A stretch of 63,740 nt of DNA from Cyanobacteriota bacterium (GCA_026389335.1 JAPLIB010000097.1:1-63740); one strand, 5' to 3'. Counted from the first letter of the stretch, positions 1 through 8,037 are shown. Program-made: numbers and translations. The notes: generated from the letters alone by a model not told the origin.

Positions 1-288
1 CAAGCCCACGAACCAGCGGAACAACAGGTTGTAGTGGAGCTGCTCCAGCAGCAGCCTCTGGGAGCGGATCCCGTAGAACGCCTGCAGTAGCGAGGCCAGC
101 AGCAGCTGCTCCGGTGGAACCGATGGGCGCCCTTCCAGGGCGTACAGCCTGCAGAAGGTGGGATTGAGTCGATCAAGGGACTGATCCGCCAACCTGCGAA
201 ACCGCCGGAGCGGATGGCTGGCCGGGATCAGCTCCTCGATCGAGACGTAGGAGAACAAAGAGCCGCTGCGCTCCTGTTTGGCCTCGCC
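1..288 (-). pseudogene. Transposase N-terminal part (DUF772-type), no start codon visible
   Basis: The minus-strand frame encodes about 96 residues containing SLFSYVSIEELIPASHPLR, LEGRPSVPPEQLLLASLLQA and LHYNLLFRWFVGL. These are the hallmarks of the N-terminal DUF772 domain of IS5/IS1182-group transposases. The frame runs off the left edge. At its 5' side there is an in-frame TGA at 289-291, and no ATG or GTG lies between that stop and the conserved block; the first possible initiator is a TTG inside SLF. The copy is therefore either 5'-degraded or uses a non-standard start. Family assignment is firm; functional status is unknown because the catalytic DDE region is not in the window. Confidence 0.65.
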
Positions 289-346
289 TCAACGAATGGG
301 CCGCTGCCCAAATCTGGCAGAGGTGGCTGGGTTTTTCAGCGAACTC
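1..346 (-). mobile_element. IS5/IS1182-like insertion sequence, one end only
   Basis: One end of an insertion sequence whose remainder lies left of the window. Read on the minus strand, the presumed end starts directly after the stop codon of the neighbouring cyclophilin gene (347-349) with GAGTTCGCTGAAAAACCC, which has the look of an IS terminal inverted repeat. About 58 bp later the transposase reading frame opens. The other terminal repeat and any target-site duplication are outside the window, so the element boundary is inferred from this layout and from the cyclophilin stop. Confidence 0.6.
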
Positions 347-787
347 CTAAGCCGCGATTGTCACCTTGTTGATGCGGCTGCCGTTTTGCAGCTTCAGCAC
401 CACCTCAAGGTCGCCGGTGTGACCGAACACGGTGTGCACGCCATCAAGGTGGGGCGTGGCGCCATGGCACAGGAAGAACTGACTGCCACCGGTGTTCTTG
501 CCCGCATGGGCCATCGACAGGCTGCCGGCCTGATGCTTGTTCTTGTTGATCTCGCACGGAATCATGTAGCCCGGTCCACCGGTTCCGGCCTGGCCCCGGG
601 CTCCTTCGCGGGAGTTGGGGCAGCCGCCCTGGGCCATGAAGCCCGGGATCACCCGGTGAAACGCCAGGCCGTCATAGAAGCCCTCGTTGGCGAGTTTCAC
701 GAAGTTGGCCACGGTGCCGGGGGCATCGGCCTCAAACAGTTCAATCGTGATGCTGCCGGCATCGGTATCCATCAGGGCCTTGGTCAC
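347..787 (-). CDS. Peptidyl-prolyl cis-trans isomerase, cyclophilin type
   Basis: A 146-residue single-domain cyclophilin, the size of cytosolic bacterial PpiB. It shows [13 protein letters not shown], followed by [15 protein letters not shown] and [10 protein letters not shown], which contain the catalytic Arg, the Gln of the GSQFF motif and the His near the active site. No signal peptide is seen, so it should act in the cytoplasm, catalysing proline cis/trans isomerisation during protein folding. It begins at ATG ([11 protein letters not shown]). The gene lies divergently from mtnP, 194 bp apart, and its stop codon abuts the end of an IS element, so transcription downstream of it now runs into the IS. 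Confidence 0.93.
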   Translation of the reverse strand: MTKALMDTDAGSITIELFEADAPGTVANFVKLANEGFYDGLAFHRVIPGFMAQGGCPNSREGARGQAGTGGPGYMIPCEINKNKHQAGSLSMAHAGKNTGGSQFFLCHGATPHLDGVHTVFGHTGDLEVVLKLQNGSRINKVTIAA

Positions 788-981
788 GGTCGCTCGCTTG
801 AGGAGGGATCAATCCTGCCAGGCCAGGCACGGCGCCAGCGGGGGGAGGGCCGAACCAGTCAACAAGTCCGGAGCCCTGCAGCCGGTTCGAGCCGCCACTG
901 GGGCCTGGCCTGGCCCTCGGTTGGCTTCCAGGCCGTTGCCGGGCCTGCAGTAAAACGAGTCGAGATCCATCCCTCCCAGCC

Positions 982-1941
982 ATGAACGCTTCCCGCGGTT
1001 CCGCCAGCACCCAGCTGGATCTGCCGCAGGCGCGGCTCGGCGTGCTCGGCGGCAGTGGCCTCTACGCCATGGAAGGGCTCGAGGATCTGCGCGAACTCAC
1101 GCTCGATACCCCCTACGGCCAACCCTCCGACAGCCTGCGGCTCGGTCGCATCGGCGATCTTGAGGTGGTGTTCCTGGCCCGGCATGGCCGCCAGCACACC
1201 TACACCCCCACCGAAGTGCCCTACCGGGCCAATCTCTGGGCCCTGCGGTCGCTCGGCGTGCGCTGGATTCTGTCGGTGTCCGCCGTCGGCTCCCTGCAGG
1301 AGGAACTGCGCCCGCTCGACATGCTGGTGCCCGATCAGTTCATCGATCGCACCCACCAGCGGCCGCTGAGCTTTTTCGGCGAGGGGGCCGTGGCCCACGT
1401 CACCGTCGCCGATCCCTATTGCGCCGTGCTCAGCCGCATCCTCGCCGATGTCGGCGACAGCTTGATGCCCGAGGGTAGTCGCCTGCACCGCGGCGGCACC
1501 TATCTCTGCATGGAGGGGCCCGCCTTCTCCACCCGCGCCGAATCCGAGCTTTACCGCTCCTGGGGCTGTGATGTGATCGGCATGACCAACCACACCGAAG
1601 CCAGACTGGCCCGCGAGGCGGAGATGGCCTACGCGACCCTCGCCATGGTCACCGACTACGACTGCTGGCACCAGGAGCACGCCTCTGTCAGCGTCGAGAT
1701 GGTGCTCGCCAATCTCAAGGCCAACGCCAGCCTGGCCCAGCAGATCGTGCGCCTGGCCGCTGAACGGGTGGCGGCCCTGCGCCCCCCCAGCAGCGCCCAC
1801 CACGCCCTGCGCCATGCCCTGATGACCCCGATGGAGGCCGTACCCGCCGCCACCCGCCAGCGCACCGATCTGTTCACAGCCCCCTACTGGGGCCCTTACG
1901 GAGCTGCCGACTCCGCAGGCACCGGCGACGCCGGCAACTGA
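982..1941 (+). CDS. mtnP: S-methyl-5'-thioadenosine phosphorylase
   Basis: A 319-residue member of the PNP/MTAP phosphorylase family, which cleaves methylthioadenosine with phosphate to adenine and methylthioribose-1-phosphate in methionine salvage. Visible motifs are LGVLGGSGLYAMEG (phosphate-binding Gly-rich N-terminus), the phosphate-contacting LARHGRQHTYTP, NLWALRSLGV, and the purine/ribose-site region MEGPAFSTRAES plus DVIGMTNHTEARLARE. The last block is characteristic of MTAP, although other 6-oxopurine phosphorylases share parts of it. The C-terminus extends somewhat beyond the catalytic fold. The 3' end overlaps the converging murQ gene by 46 bp. Confidence 0.9.
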   Translation: MNASRGSASTQLDLPQARLGVLGGSGLYAMEGLEDLRELTLDTPYGQPSDSLRLGRIGDLEVVFLARHGRQHTYTPTEVPYRANLWALRSLGVRWILSVSAVGSLQEELRPLDMLVPDQFIDRTHQRPLSFFGEGAVAHVTVADPYCAVLSRILADVGDSLMPEGSRLHRGGTYLCMEGPAFSTRAESELYRSWGCDVIGMTNHTEARLAREAEMAYATLAMVTDYDCWHQEHASVSVEMVLANLKANASLAQQIVRLAAERVAALRPPSSAHHALRHALMTPMEAVPAATRQRTDLFTAPYWGPYGAADSAGTGDAGN

Positions 1942-3227
1942 GCCCCCAGGGCCGCCAAAGCCGAGCGCAGGCCGGGGCCGTGCTCGGCCATCGCCCCTTG
2001 GGCGGCCTCCAGTTCGATGTCAGCGGCGGCCATCAACAGGGCCAGCCGCACCGAGCCTTCGGCCTGCTGCAGCAGCTCCCTGCCGCGCTGGCGGCTCAGG
2101 TCGGCCAGATCGGCGAGGATGCGCAGGGCCCGGTCCTCCAGCTTGGCGTTGGTGACGGCCACATCCACCATGCGGTTGCCATACACCTTGCCCAGCTTCA
2201 CCATCACGCCGGTGGAGAGGATGTTGAGGGCCATCTTGGTGGCGGTGCCGGCCTTGAGCCGCGTGGAGCCGGTGAGCAGTTCGGGGCCGGTGAGCAGGCG
2301 GATGTCGATGTCGCAGGGCATCGCCACCTGGTCGGTGGGCACACAGGCGATCGCGATCGCCAGCGCGCCGATCGCCTTGGCCATGCTGAGGGCACCGAGC
2401 ACATAGGGGGTGGTGCCACCGGCGGCGATCCCCACCAGGCAGTCGCCAGGGCCGAAGCCCCGCTGCTCAAGATCGGCCACACCGGCCCCGAACAGATCTT
2501 CCAGGCCTTCGGAGCTGCGCAGCAGGGCGGCGGCTCCGCCGGCCAGCACCCCCTGCACCAGCTCCGGCGCCGAGCAGAAGGTGGGCGGGCATTCGGCCGC
2601 ATCCAGCACCCCCAGCCGCCCCGAAGTGCCGGCCCCCAGATAGAACAAGCGGCCGCCACGCTGCAGGCGAGCGGCGATGCCATCCACCGCTTCAGCCAGG
2701 GGCTGGGCAGCGGCGGCCACCGCCTCCTGCGGGCGGCGATCGTTCTCGCAGAACAGCTCCACTAGGGCTGCCGTGTCGAGCTGGTCGAGGTTTTCGCTCA
2801 GGGCATTGGCCTGCTCGGTGAGCAGATGGCCCCGGCTCCACAGCTGGCTGCCGCTGAGGCTGGCGAGCGGCTCCGCCAACGTGCCGCCCGGGCCTGGCCC
2901 GGCCGCCCTCAGGCCAGCCGGGCCAGGTTCCTGTGGCTGCGGTACTGCGGGGTCCGTTTCCACGGGATTCGTTTCTGCTCGGCCGGTTTCAGCCTGCCCC
3001 GTTGCCGGGCGGGCAGTCTCAACTTGGACAGGTTGGGCTTGTCCTGCCTGGGCTTGCCCAATTGCAGTTGGCCCAATTGCAGTTAGCCCAGTTGCAGTCG
3101 GTCCGATAGCAGTCGGTCCAATAGCAGTCGGCCCGATTTCAGCCTGAACGCTGTCAGCCTGAGCCATATCGCCCTGGCCCATTCCAACCTGGCTCGTGCT
3201 GTCGCACCGTGCACCGGCGTCACTCAC
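1896..3227 (-). CDS. murQ: N-acetylmuramic acid 6-phosphate etherase with long N-terminal extension
   Basis: The core from about residue 134 matches MurQ: LLTEQANALSENLDQL, the SIS-type sugar-phosphate motif YLGAGTSGRLGVLDAAECPP, and LKAGTATKMALNILSTG. MurQ removes the lactyl ether of MurNAc-6-phosphate in cell-wall recycling. The usual length is about 300 residues; this frame gives 443 because of a roughly 130-residue low-complexity leader. That leader includes several GPTAI pentapeptides (about residues 31-57) encoded by a 15-bp tandem repeat. The start chosen is GTG at 3225-3227, which overlaps the DUF3110 stop as GTGA and suggests translational coupling. Internal ATGs at residues 16 and 21 would shorten but not remove the leader. 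The last member of the dnaK1-dnaJ-DUF3110-murQ run. Confidence 0.88.
   Translation of the reverse strand: MSDAGARCDSTSQVGMGQGDMAQADSVQAEIGPTAIGPTAIGPTATGLTAIGPTAIGQAQAGQAQPVQVETARPATGQAETGRAETNPVETDPAVPQPQEPGPAGLRAAGPGPGGTLAEPLASLSGSQLWSRGHLLTEQANALSENLDQLDTAALVELFCENDRRPQEAVAAAAQPLAEAVDGIAARLQRGGRLFYLGAGTSGRLGVLDAAECPPTFCSAPELVQGVLAGGAAALLRSSEGLEDLFGAGVADLEQRGFGPGDCLVGIAAGGTTPYVLGALSMAKAIGALAIAIACVPTDQVAMPCDIDIRLLTGPELLTGSTRLKAGTATKMALNILSTGVMVKLGKVYGNRMVDVAVTNAKLEDRALRILADLADLSRQRGRELLQQAEGSVRLALLMAAADIELEAAQGAMAEHGPGLRSALAALGAQLPASPVPAESAAP
3057..3146 (-). repeat. 15-bp tandem repeat inside murQ leader, six units
   Basis: Six consecutive 15-bp units on the plus strand (first: CCCAATTGCAGTTGG; fifth: TCCAATAGCAGTCGG), at 3057-3071, 3072-3086, 3087-3101, 3102-3116, 3117-3131 and 3132-3146. 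The unit length is five codons, so on the minus strand they encode repeated GPTAI-type pentapeptides without disturbing the murQ frame. Conservation falls at both edges, as expected of an ageing tandem duplication. Confidence 0.85.
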
Positions 3228-3697
3228 AGCAGGCCCTCCAGCCGGCGGCGGAAGGCTTCCAGTTCGGGATCGCCGCTGCCGGCGCCAGCACCACTGGAAC
3301 CAGCATCGCTGGAACGAGCACGGTTGGATCCAGCCGGGGGCTCGTCGGCCACAAGCTGCTCCTTCCAGGTGCTCACATCCATGTTGCGCTCCGGTGGCGC
3401 AATCAGCAGCCGCTCCTCATCGCTGTTGGGCAGGAAGCCAGCCGGCACGAATCGCCCCTCATAGCCCGCATCACGGCAGAACTGTTCCAGCTCCTCGCGA
3501 TCGATCAGCTCAACGCTGGGAACCGGGAAATCCTGCGCTTCCAGCAGCCCCGCATAGCGCTCGGCATCATCGGGATCCTCAAACATCAACACCACGGTGC
3601 GGCCATTCAGCTCCAGGGAGTGGATGCCCTCCTGGTCGCTGCCGGCGTCAAACAGGAGCACATGCACCGGCCCGAAGGCGGACTCTCTCGGGGGCAC
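3224..3697 (-). CDS. DUF3110 family protein
   Basis: A 157-residue protein recognised as the cyanobacterial DUF3110 family by the N-terminal domain with VHVLLFDAG, GIHSLEL, TVVLMFEDPDDAERYAGLLEAQ and the acidic stretch around VELIDREELEQFC. Its function is unknown. The domain occupies about residues 8-95. A tail of Ser/Gly/Ala (about 130-145) precedes a short helix ELEAFRRRLEGLL. The stop codon overlaps the GTG of murQ. It lies 225 bp downstream of the dnaJ-like gene, a gap containing stop-codon repeats rather than a gene. Cytoplasmic: no signal or membrane segment. Confidence 0.85.
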   Translation of the reverse strand: MPPRESAFGPVHVLLFDAGSDQEGIHSLELNGRTVVLMFEDPDDAERYAGLLEAQDFPVPSVELIDREELEQFCRDAGYEGRFVPAGFLPNSDEERLLIAPPERNMDVSTWKEQLVADEPPAGSNRARSSDAGSSGAGAGSGDPELEAFRRRLEGLL

Positions 3698-3879
3698 GAT
3701 CAGCGAGGCTGCAATGGGGTCAGTGTCTCATCCGGGGTCGAGCTGGCAAACCTGGCCCAGGCCGCAGATGGGACCCAGGTCGAAATCCTGTAGCCAGAGC
3801 CCAATGGGGCCCAGGCCCCAACCGAGGGCCCAGGTGGCATCTGCGTCCAAGGCTGCAACCGTGCCAGGGTTCATCTGCA

Positions 3880-3931
3880 GCCCGGCACTCAACGGGGCTC
3901 AGACTCAACCGAGGCCCAGAACTCAACCGAG
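3880..3931 (-). repeat. 17-18 bp tandem repeat carrying the dnaJ stop codon
   Basis: Three units on the plus strand: GCCCAGAACTCAACCGAG (3914-3931), GCTCAGACTCAACCGAG (3897-3913) and GCCCGGCACTCAACGGG (3880-3896). The first unit contains the stop codon of the dnaJ-like gene (3923-3925), and each further copy repeats a TTGA in the minus-strand sense. Because 17 is not a multiple of three, the copied stops fall in different frames. Confidence 0.75.
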
Positions 3932-4975
3932 GTCGGGGTCTGCTCCAGCGGCAGCCTGCCGCCGCTCCCCCTCCAGCTGGCGCAGACGCCCGTAGAGCGC
4001 CAGCTCATCGTCCCCCAGGCCGTCGTCGATCACAATCCTGATCTCTACCAATTGGTCGCCGCGTCGTTCCGCCAGGCTCTGGCCCCGGCCCCGCAGCCGC
4101 AGCATCCGTCCACTGGAGGAGCCCGCCGGCACCCGCAACCGCACCGGCCCTTCCAGGGTGGGCACCACCACCTGGGCTCCGAGGGCCGCTTCCGCCGGCG
4201 ACAGTTCCAGTTTGTACAGCACCCGCAGACCATCAATGCGCAGCCCCTCGGCGGTGCGCACCCGCAGCTGCAGGAAATGATCGCCACCGCCGGTGGCCAG
4301 GCCGTGGAGGCACAACCGCCAGCCATCGCCGGCCAGCGGTGGGGTCCACACCTCCACCACGGTGCCGTCGCGCAGTTCCAGTTCCAGCCGTTCGCCCGTG
4401 AGCGCCTGCTCCGGCGAGAGCTCCACCAGGGTTTCCTCATCGCTGCTGGCCGGCACCGGCGGTGGCGAAGGCGGCGCGGTCGCCACGCGACCCGGCCCGG
4501 CGGCGTCGGGCTGCTGCTGATCCAGCGGCTGGGCGGCAACGCCGCTGTCCCCATCCGCTTCGCTTTGGGGCGCCGCGCCACTTCTTACATCGCCACGGCC
4601 CCGATCACCATTGCCTGCCGCCTCTGTCCGTGGCCGGCCGCCGAAGAGATCAGCCAGATAGTCCTCGAAGTCGGGGAACCCGGTGCTGTAGGGATCGCGA
4701 TCGCCGGGATCGGCTGCGGACCCGTAAGCGTCCGCGCCGCTCTCCCAGGCCCGGCGGCGGCTTGGATCCGAGAGCACCGCATAGGCCTCATTCAGCCGTT
4801 TGAAGCGCTCCTCGGCGCTCGGATCGTTGTCATTGAGGTCCGGATGCCAGCGGCGGGCCTGCTGCCGGAAGGCCCGCTTGAGCTCTTCCGCTTCGGCGCC
4901 GGGTTGCACGCCCAGCACCTGCCAGTGGTCGGCGCCAGCCAGGGTTGAGGGGTCAGAACGGGGACGAGGGCTCAC
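3923..4975 (-). CDS. DnaJ-type co-chaperone (J domain plus DnaJ C-terminal domain)
   Basis: A 350-residue J protein. The J domain (about residues 17-80) has WQVLGVQPGAEAEELKRAFR and the diagnostic HPD at residues 44-46, which stimulates Hsp70 ATPase. A low-complexity linker (about 85-185) follows, then the substrate-binding C-terminal domain with GERLELELRDGTVVEVWTPP and GRGQSLAERRGDQLVEIRI. There is no Cys-rich zinc region and no G/F region, so it is a CbpA/type-II-like J protein rather than canonical DnaJ. The start is GTG at 4975, 5 bp after the dnaK1 stop, so the two are one transcription unit and DnaK1 is its likely partner. Confidence 0.9.
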   Translation of the reverse strand: MSPRPRSDPSTLAGADHWQVLGVQPGAEAEELKRAFRQQARRWHPDLNDNDPSAEERFKRLNEAYAVLSDPSRRRAWESGADAYGSAADPGDRDPYSTGFPDFEDYLADLFGGRPRTEAAGNGDRGRGDVRSGAAPQSEADGDSGVAAQPLDQQQPDAAGPGRVATAPPSPPPVPASSDEETLVELSPEQALTGERLELELRDGTVVEVWTPPLAGDGWRLCLHGLATGGGDHFLQLRVRTAEGLRIDGLRVLYKLELSPAEAALGAQVVVPTLEGPVRLRVPAGSSSGRMLRLRGRGQSLAERRGDQLVEIRIVIDDGLGDDELALYGRLRQLEGERRQAAAGADPDLG

Positions 4976-4980
4976 GGAGA

Positions 4981-7818
4981 TCAGCCGTCGGACCAGGGAT
5001 CATCCTGCAGCTCCTGCGGCCGCGGGCGGGACCATTCGCCCTGATCGGCCCGCTGCCGACCCTCCGACCGGGAAGGGGCGTCAGCCTCCCGCTCCTCCGG
5101 TAGCGATCGCGGCCGGCGCGCCGCCTCGGCTGGCTGGCGATCGAAACCAGGCTCGCCGCCGGCGTCCCGGTCGCGATCACCGCTGCGACTATTGATGCGA
5201 TCACTGCTGCGACCACCCTTGCGATCGTCAATGCGATCGTCGCTGCGATCGCGGTCCCCCGCGTTGCTGCGGCCGCTGTCCCGGTCGCCGTTGAAGGCAC
5301 GCTCCCGCTCGCTGAAGCGCTCCCGCTCGCTGTCCCGGTCCCAGCCACCGTTGCTGGCGCTGTTACCCAAGCCGCTGGCGCCAGCAGCCAAATCGGCGGT
5401 GCTGCCACCCAGGAGGCTGCCGCCCAGCGAGCTGCTGCGGCCACGGTCCCGCTCGTTGTCGCGCCAATCAGGGTTCGACTCACCCCGCTCACGATCCAGC
5501 CGATCGCGCTCACTCCGACCGCGCTCACCCCAGTCGCGTTCGGGGCGTTCCCGTTCCCCAAGCCTGCGATCGTCGGCTCCCCGGGACGTCCCCTGCCCGT
5601 CGTCGCTCCCGCGGTAGGCCCCGCCAGCACTGCCGCCGCCAGTCCTCCCACCCCCGGATCCCCCGCCCCCATAGCTCGTGGCTTCGTAGCGGGTACCCCC
5701 GGAGCCATAGCCAGTGGCGTCAAAACTGCCGGAGCCGAAAAAGCCCGAACCAAAGGCGCTGCGGCCAGAAGCAGCGCCGCCACTGCCTACGCCGACACTG
5801 CCCACGCCGCCATTACCCACGCCGCCACCGCCACTCCAACTGCCACTGCCACTGCCACCGATGCCACCGGATCGGGAGCTGCTGGCCCAGGGATCGCCCC
5901 GGCCGCCCCGATCCCAGTCATCCCAGTCGTCGTCGGCGAACAATTCGTCCTTGAGCGAGCCGAGCGTGTTCTTGAGGCCCTGCAGCGGCCCGGTTTCAGC
6001 ACGCCGCTCACTCATCAGCCGCCGGTTGAGACCAAACAGGGCCTCCTGCAACTGGCTCACCGCCAGCTCCAGTTCGGCCGCATCTTCCGCGCTCAGCAGA
6101 TCCTGCACGTCCCGCACCGCCATCTCCACCGAGCGCTGCTGGCGTTCGGCGCCGTAGGGGCCCAGTTCGAGGGCGGCATCCCGCAACCGGCGTTCGGCCT
6201 GGGCCACCAGCGTCTGAGCCTTGTTGCGGCGGTCGATCTCCGTCCGCTTGCGGCGATCCTCCACCGCCTTCAGCTCCGCCTCCGCCAGCAAGGCCGCAAT
6301 CTCCTGCTCGCTGAGGTTGGAGCCGCCCTGAATCGTCACGCTCTGCTGGCGTCCGGTGGTGCGATCGGTGGCCGACACCTGCAACAGACCGTTGGCATCG
6401 ATGTCAAAGGACACCTGCACCTGGGGCACCCCCCGCGGCGCCGGCGGGATGCCGGAAAGCCGGAAGCGCCCGAGCGACTTGTTATCCGGCGCCATCTGGC
6501 GCTCCCCTTGCAGCACGTGGATTTCCACCGAGTTCTGATTCGCTTCCGAGGTGCTGAACAGATCAGATTTGCGCACCGGAATCGGCGTGTTGCGCGGGAT
6601 CAGCACCTTCACCACACCGCCGATCGTCTCCAGCCCCAGCGAGAGCGGGGTGACGTCGTTAAGCATCAGATCCCGCAGTTCGCCGGTGAGGATGCCGGCC
6701 TGCACCGCCGCGCCGATGGCCACCACCTCATCGGGGTTCACCGACTGACAGGGTTCGCGCGGAATCAGGGTGCGCACCATTTCCTGCACCATCGGCATCC
6801 GGGTGGAGCCCCCCACCAGCACCACGTCATCGATGTCTTCGGCAGCGAGGCCGGAATCGCGCAGGGCCCGCTGCACCGGCCGCAGCAGCCGATCGAGCAG
6901 ATCAGGACAGAGCGCTTCGAAGCCGCGGCGCTCGAGACTGGTTTCGATGTGCAGCGGCCCCTCGGGCCCGGTGGCGATGAAGGGCAGCGACAGGGGGGTG
7001 CTCTGCACGCCGGAGAGCTCGATCTTGGCCTTCTCGGCGGCTTCGGTGAGGCGTTGCAATGCCTGACGATCGCGGCGCAGATCGAGGCCATGCTCCTTGA
7101 AGAAGCCATTCGCCACCCAGTCGACGATGCGCCGATCCCAGTCATTGCCCCCCAACTGGGTGTCACCGCTGGTGGCCTTCACATCAAAGACGCCATTGGC
7201 GATGCGGAGCACTGACACATCAAAGGTGCCGCCCCCAAGGTCGAACACCAGCACCTGCTTCACCGCACTGCGATCGAAGCCGTAGGCCAGGGCCGCCGCC
7301 GTCGGTTCATTGAGGATGCGCTCCACTGTGATCCCCGCCAGCCGGCCGGCATCGCGGGTGGCCTGGCGCTGAGCATCGTCGAAATAGGCCGGCACGGTGA
7401 TCACCGCCGCCTCCACCGCCTCGCCCAGGTAGGTAGCGGCGTCATCCACCAGCTTGCGCAGGATGCTGGCCACCAGCTCCTCCGGCGCGTATTCCCGTTC
7501 GGTGACGGGGCAGACCACGCGCACATTGCCCTGGTCGTTTGCCCGCACCGTGTAGGGCACACCGAGGCTGCTCTCCTCCAGCTCGTCCCAGCGGCGGCCG
7601 ACGAAGCGCTTGAGATTGGCGAAGGTGTTGCGGGGGTTCAGCACCAGCTGGCGGCGGGCCAGCTGGCCCACCAGCAGTTCCTGATCCCGACTGAAGCCCA
7701 CCACCGAGGGCGTGGTACGCCCACCCTCGGCATTGGCAATGACCTGAGGTCTGCCGCCTTCGAGCACGGCCACCACCGAGTTGGTGGTGCCCAGGTCGAT
7801 GCCAACGATCCGCCCCAT
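4981..7818 (-). CDS. dnaK1: Hsp70 chaperone DnaK1 with 300-residue disordered tail
   Basis: A 945-residue Hsp70. The nucleotide-binding domain has GIDLGTTNSVVAVLE, VFDLGGGTFDVSVL and VVLVGGSTRMPMVQEM. The substrate-binding domain has DVTPLSLGLETIGG and FDIDANGLLQVSATDRTTGR. The helical lid ends near residue 625 with LKDELFADDDWDDWDRGG. This resembles the DnaK1 paralogue of cyanobacteria, which usually ends soon after this acidic stretch at about 660-700 residues. Here another roughly 300 residues follow: a Gly/Ser-rich part (about 643-740), then a highly charged Arg/Asp/Glu/Ser part (about 740-939), ending DDPWSDG. The frame is intact through the whole tail and its codon use stays GC-rich. 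ATG start; the first gene of the minus-strand run and divergent from pstC. Confidence 0.93.
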   Translation of the reverse strand: MGRIVGIDLGTTNSVVAVLEGGRPQVIANAEGGRTTPSVVGFSRDQELLVGQLARRQLVLNPRNTFANLKRFVGRRWDELEESSLGVPYTVRANDQGNVRVVCPVTEREYAPEELVASILRKLVDDAATYLGEAVEAAVITVPAYFDDAQRQATRDAGRLAGITVERILNEPTAAALAYGFDRSAVKQVLVFDLGGGTFDVSVLRIANGVFDVKATSGDTQLGGNDWDRRIVDWVANGFFKEHGLDLRRDRQALQRLTEAAEKAKIELSGVQSTPLSLPFIATGPEGPLHIETSLERRGFEALCPDLLDRLLRPVQRALRDSGLAAEDIDDVVLVGGSTRMPMVQEMVRTLIPREPCQSVNPDEVVAIGAAVQAGILTGELRDLMLNDVTPLSLGLETIGGVVKVLIPRNTPIPVRKSDLFSTSEANQNSVEIHVLQGERQMAPDNKSLGRFRLSGIPPAPRGVPQVQVSFDIDANGLLQVSATDRTTGRQQSVTIQGGSNLSEQEIAALLAEAELKAVEDRRKRTEIDRRNKAQTLVAQAERRLRDAALELGPYGAERQQRSVEMAVRDVQDLLSAEDAAELELAVSQLQEALFGLNRRLMSERRAETGPLQGLKNTLGSLKDELFADDDWDDWDRGGRGDPWASSSRSGGIGGSGSGSWSGGGGVGNGGVGSVGVGSGGAASGRSAFGSGFFGSGSFDATGYGSGGTRYEATSYGGGGSGGGRTGGGSAGGAYRGSDDGQGTSRGADDRRLGERERPERDWGERGRSERDRLDRERGESNPDWRDNERDRGRSSSLGGSLLGGSTADLAAGASGLGNSASNGGWDRDSERERFSERERAFNGDRDSGRSNAGDRDRSDDRIDDRKGGRSSDRINSRSGDRDRDAGGEPGFDRQPAEAARRPRSLPEEREADAPSRSEGRQRADQGEWSRPRPQELQDDPWSDG
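5173..5256 (-). repeat. 12-bp tandem repeat in the dnaK1 tail, seven units
   Basis: Seven consecutive 12-bp units beginning GCGA on the plus strand, at 5173, 5185, 5197, 5209, 5221, 5233 and 5245 (for example GCGATCGTCAAT and GCGATCGTCGCT). Each is four codons, giving a periodic xxDR/xxSR tetrapeptide in the DnaK1 tail. Several units resemble the HIP1 octamer GCGATCGC, and the last contains it exactly at 5245-5252. Confidence 0.75.
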
Positions 7819-7878
7819 GAAACCCTGCTTTCAACTCCAAGCTACCGGCACTGGTCAGATCCCAAGCCTGATCCAGAC

Positions 7879-7897
7879 GTTAATCCGAGCTTAATCG
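7879..7897 (+). promoter_or_regulatory. Candidate Pho box upstream of pstC
   Basis: GTTAATCC (7879-7886) and CTTAATCG (7890-7897) are two 8-bp direct repeats separated by 3 bp. This matches the cyanobacterial Pho-box pattern of PyTTAAPy-type octamers with 3-bp spacers bound by the PhoB/SphR response regulator. It lies about 140 bp upstream of pstC in the dnaK1-pstC intergenic region. A third repeat is not clear. The phosphate-transport genes downstream support the call. Confidence 0.55.
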
Positions 7898-8037
7898 GTG
7901 AACACCGATGCCCTTCGTAGATTCCAGCAGGATGAATCCAGCCCCATCACGGCTGGCCTGCCACTGCCGCCCGCGGCCCGGAACCCACCCTGTAGCGCCT
8001 TGCCCTCTTCCCCTGACCCGTGCCGGCCCATCACCCC

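Noticed and set aside
982-1815. Minus-strand open frame over mtnP
   Set aside because: Shadow of mtnP; the plus-strand frame has full phosphorylase motifs.
3057-3146. Repeats in murQ considered as a CRISPR array
   Set aside because: Units are contiguous with no spacers and are in frame with the coding sequence.
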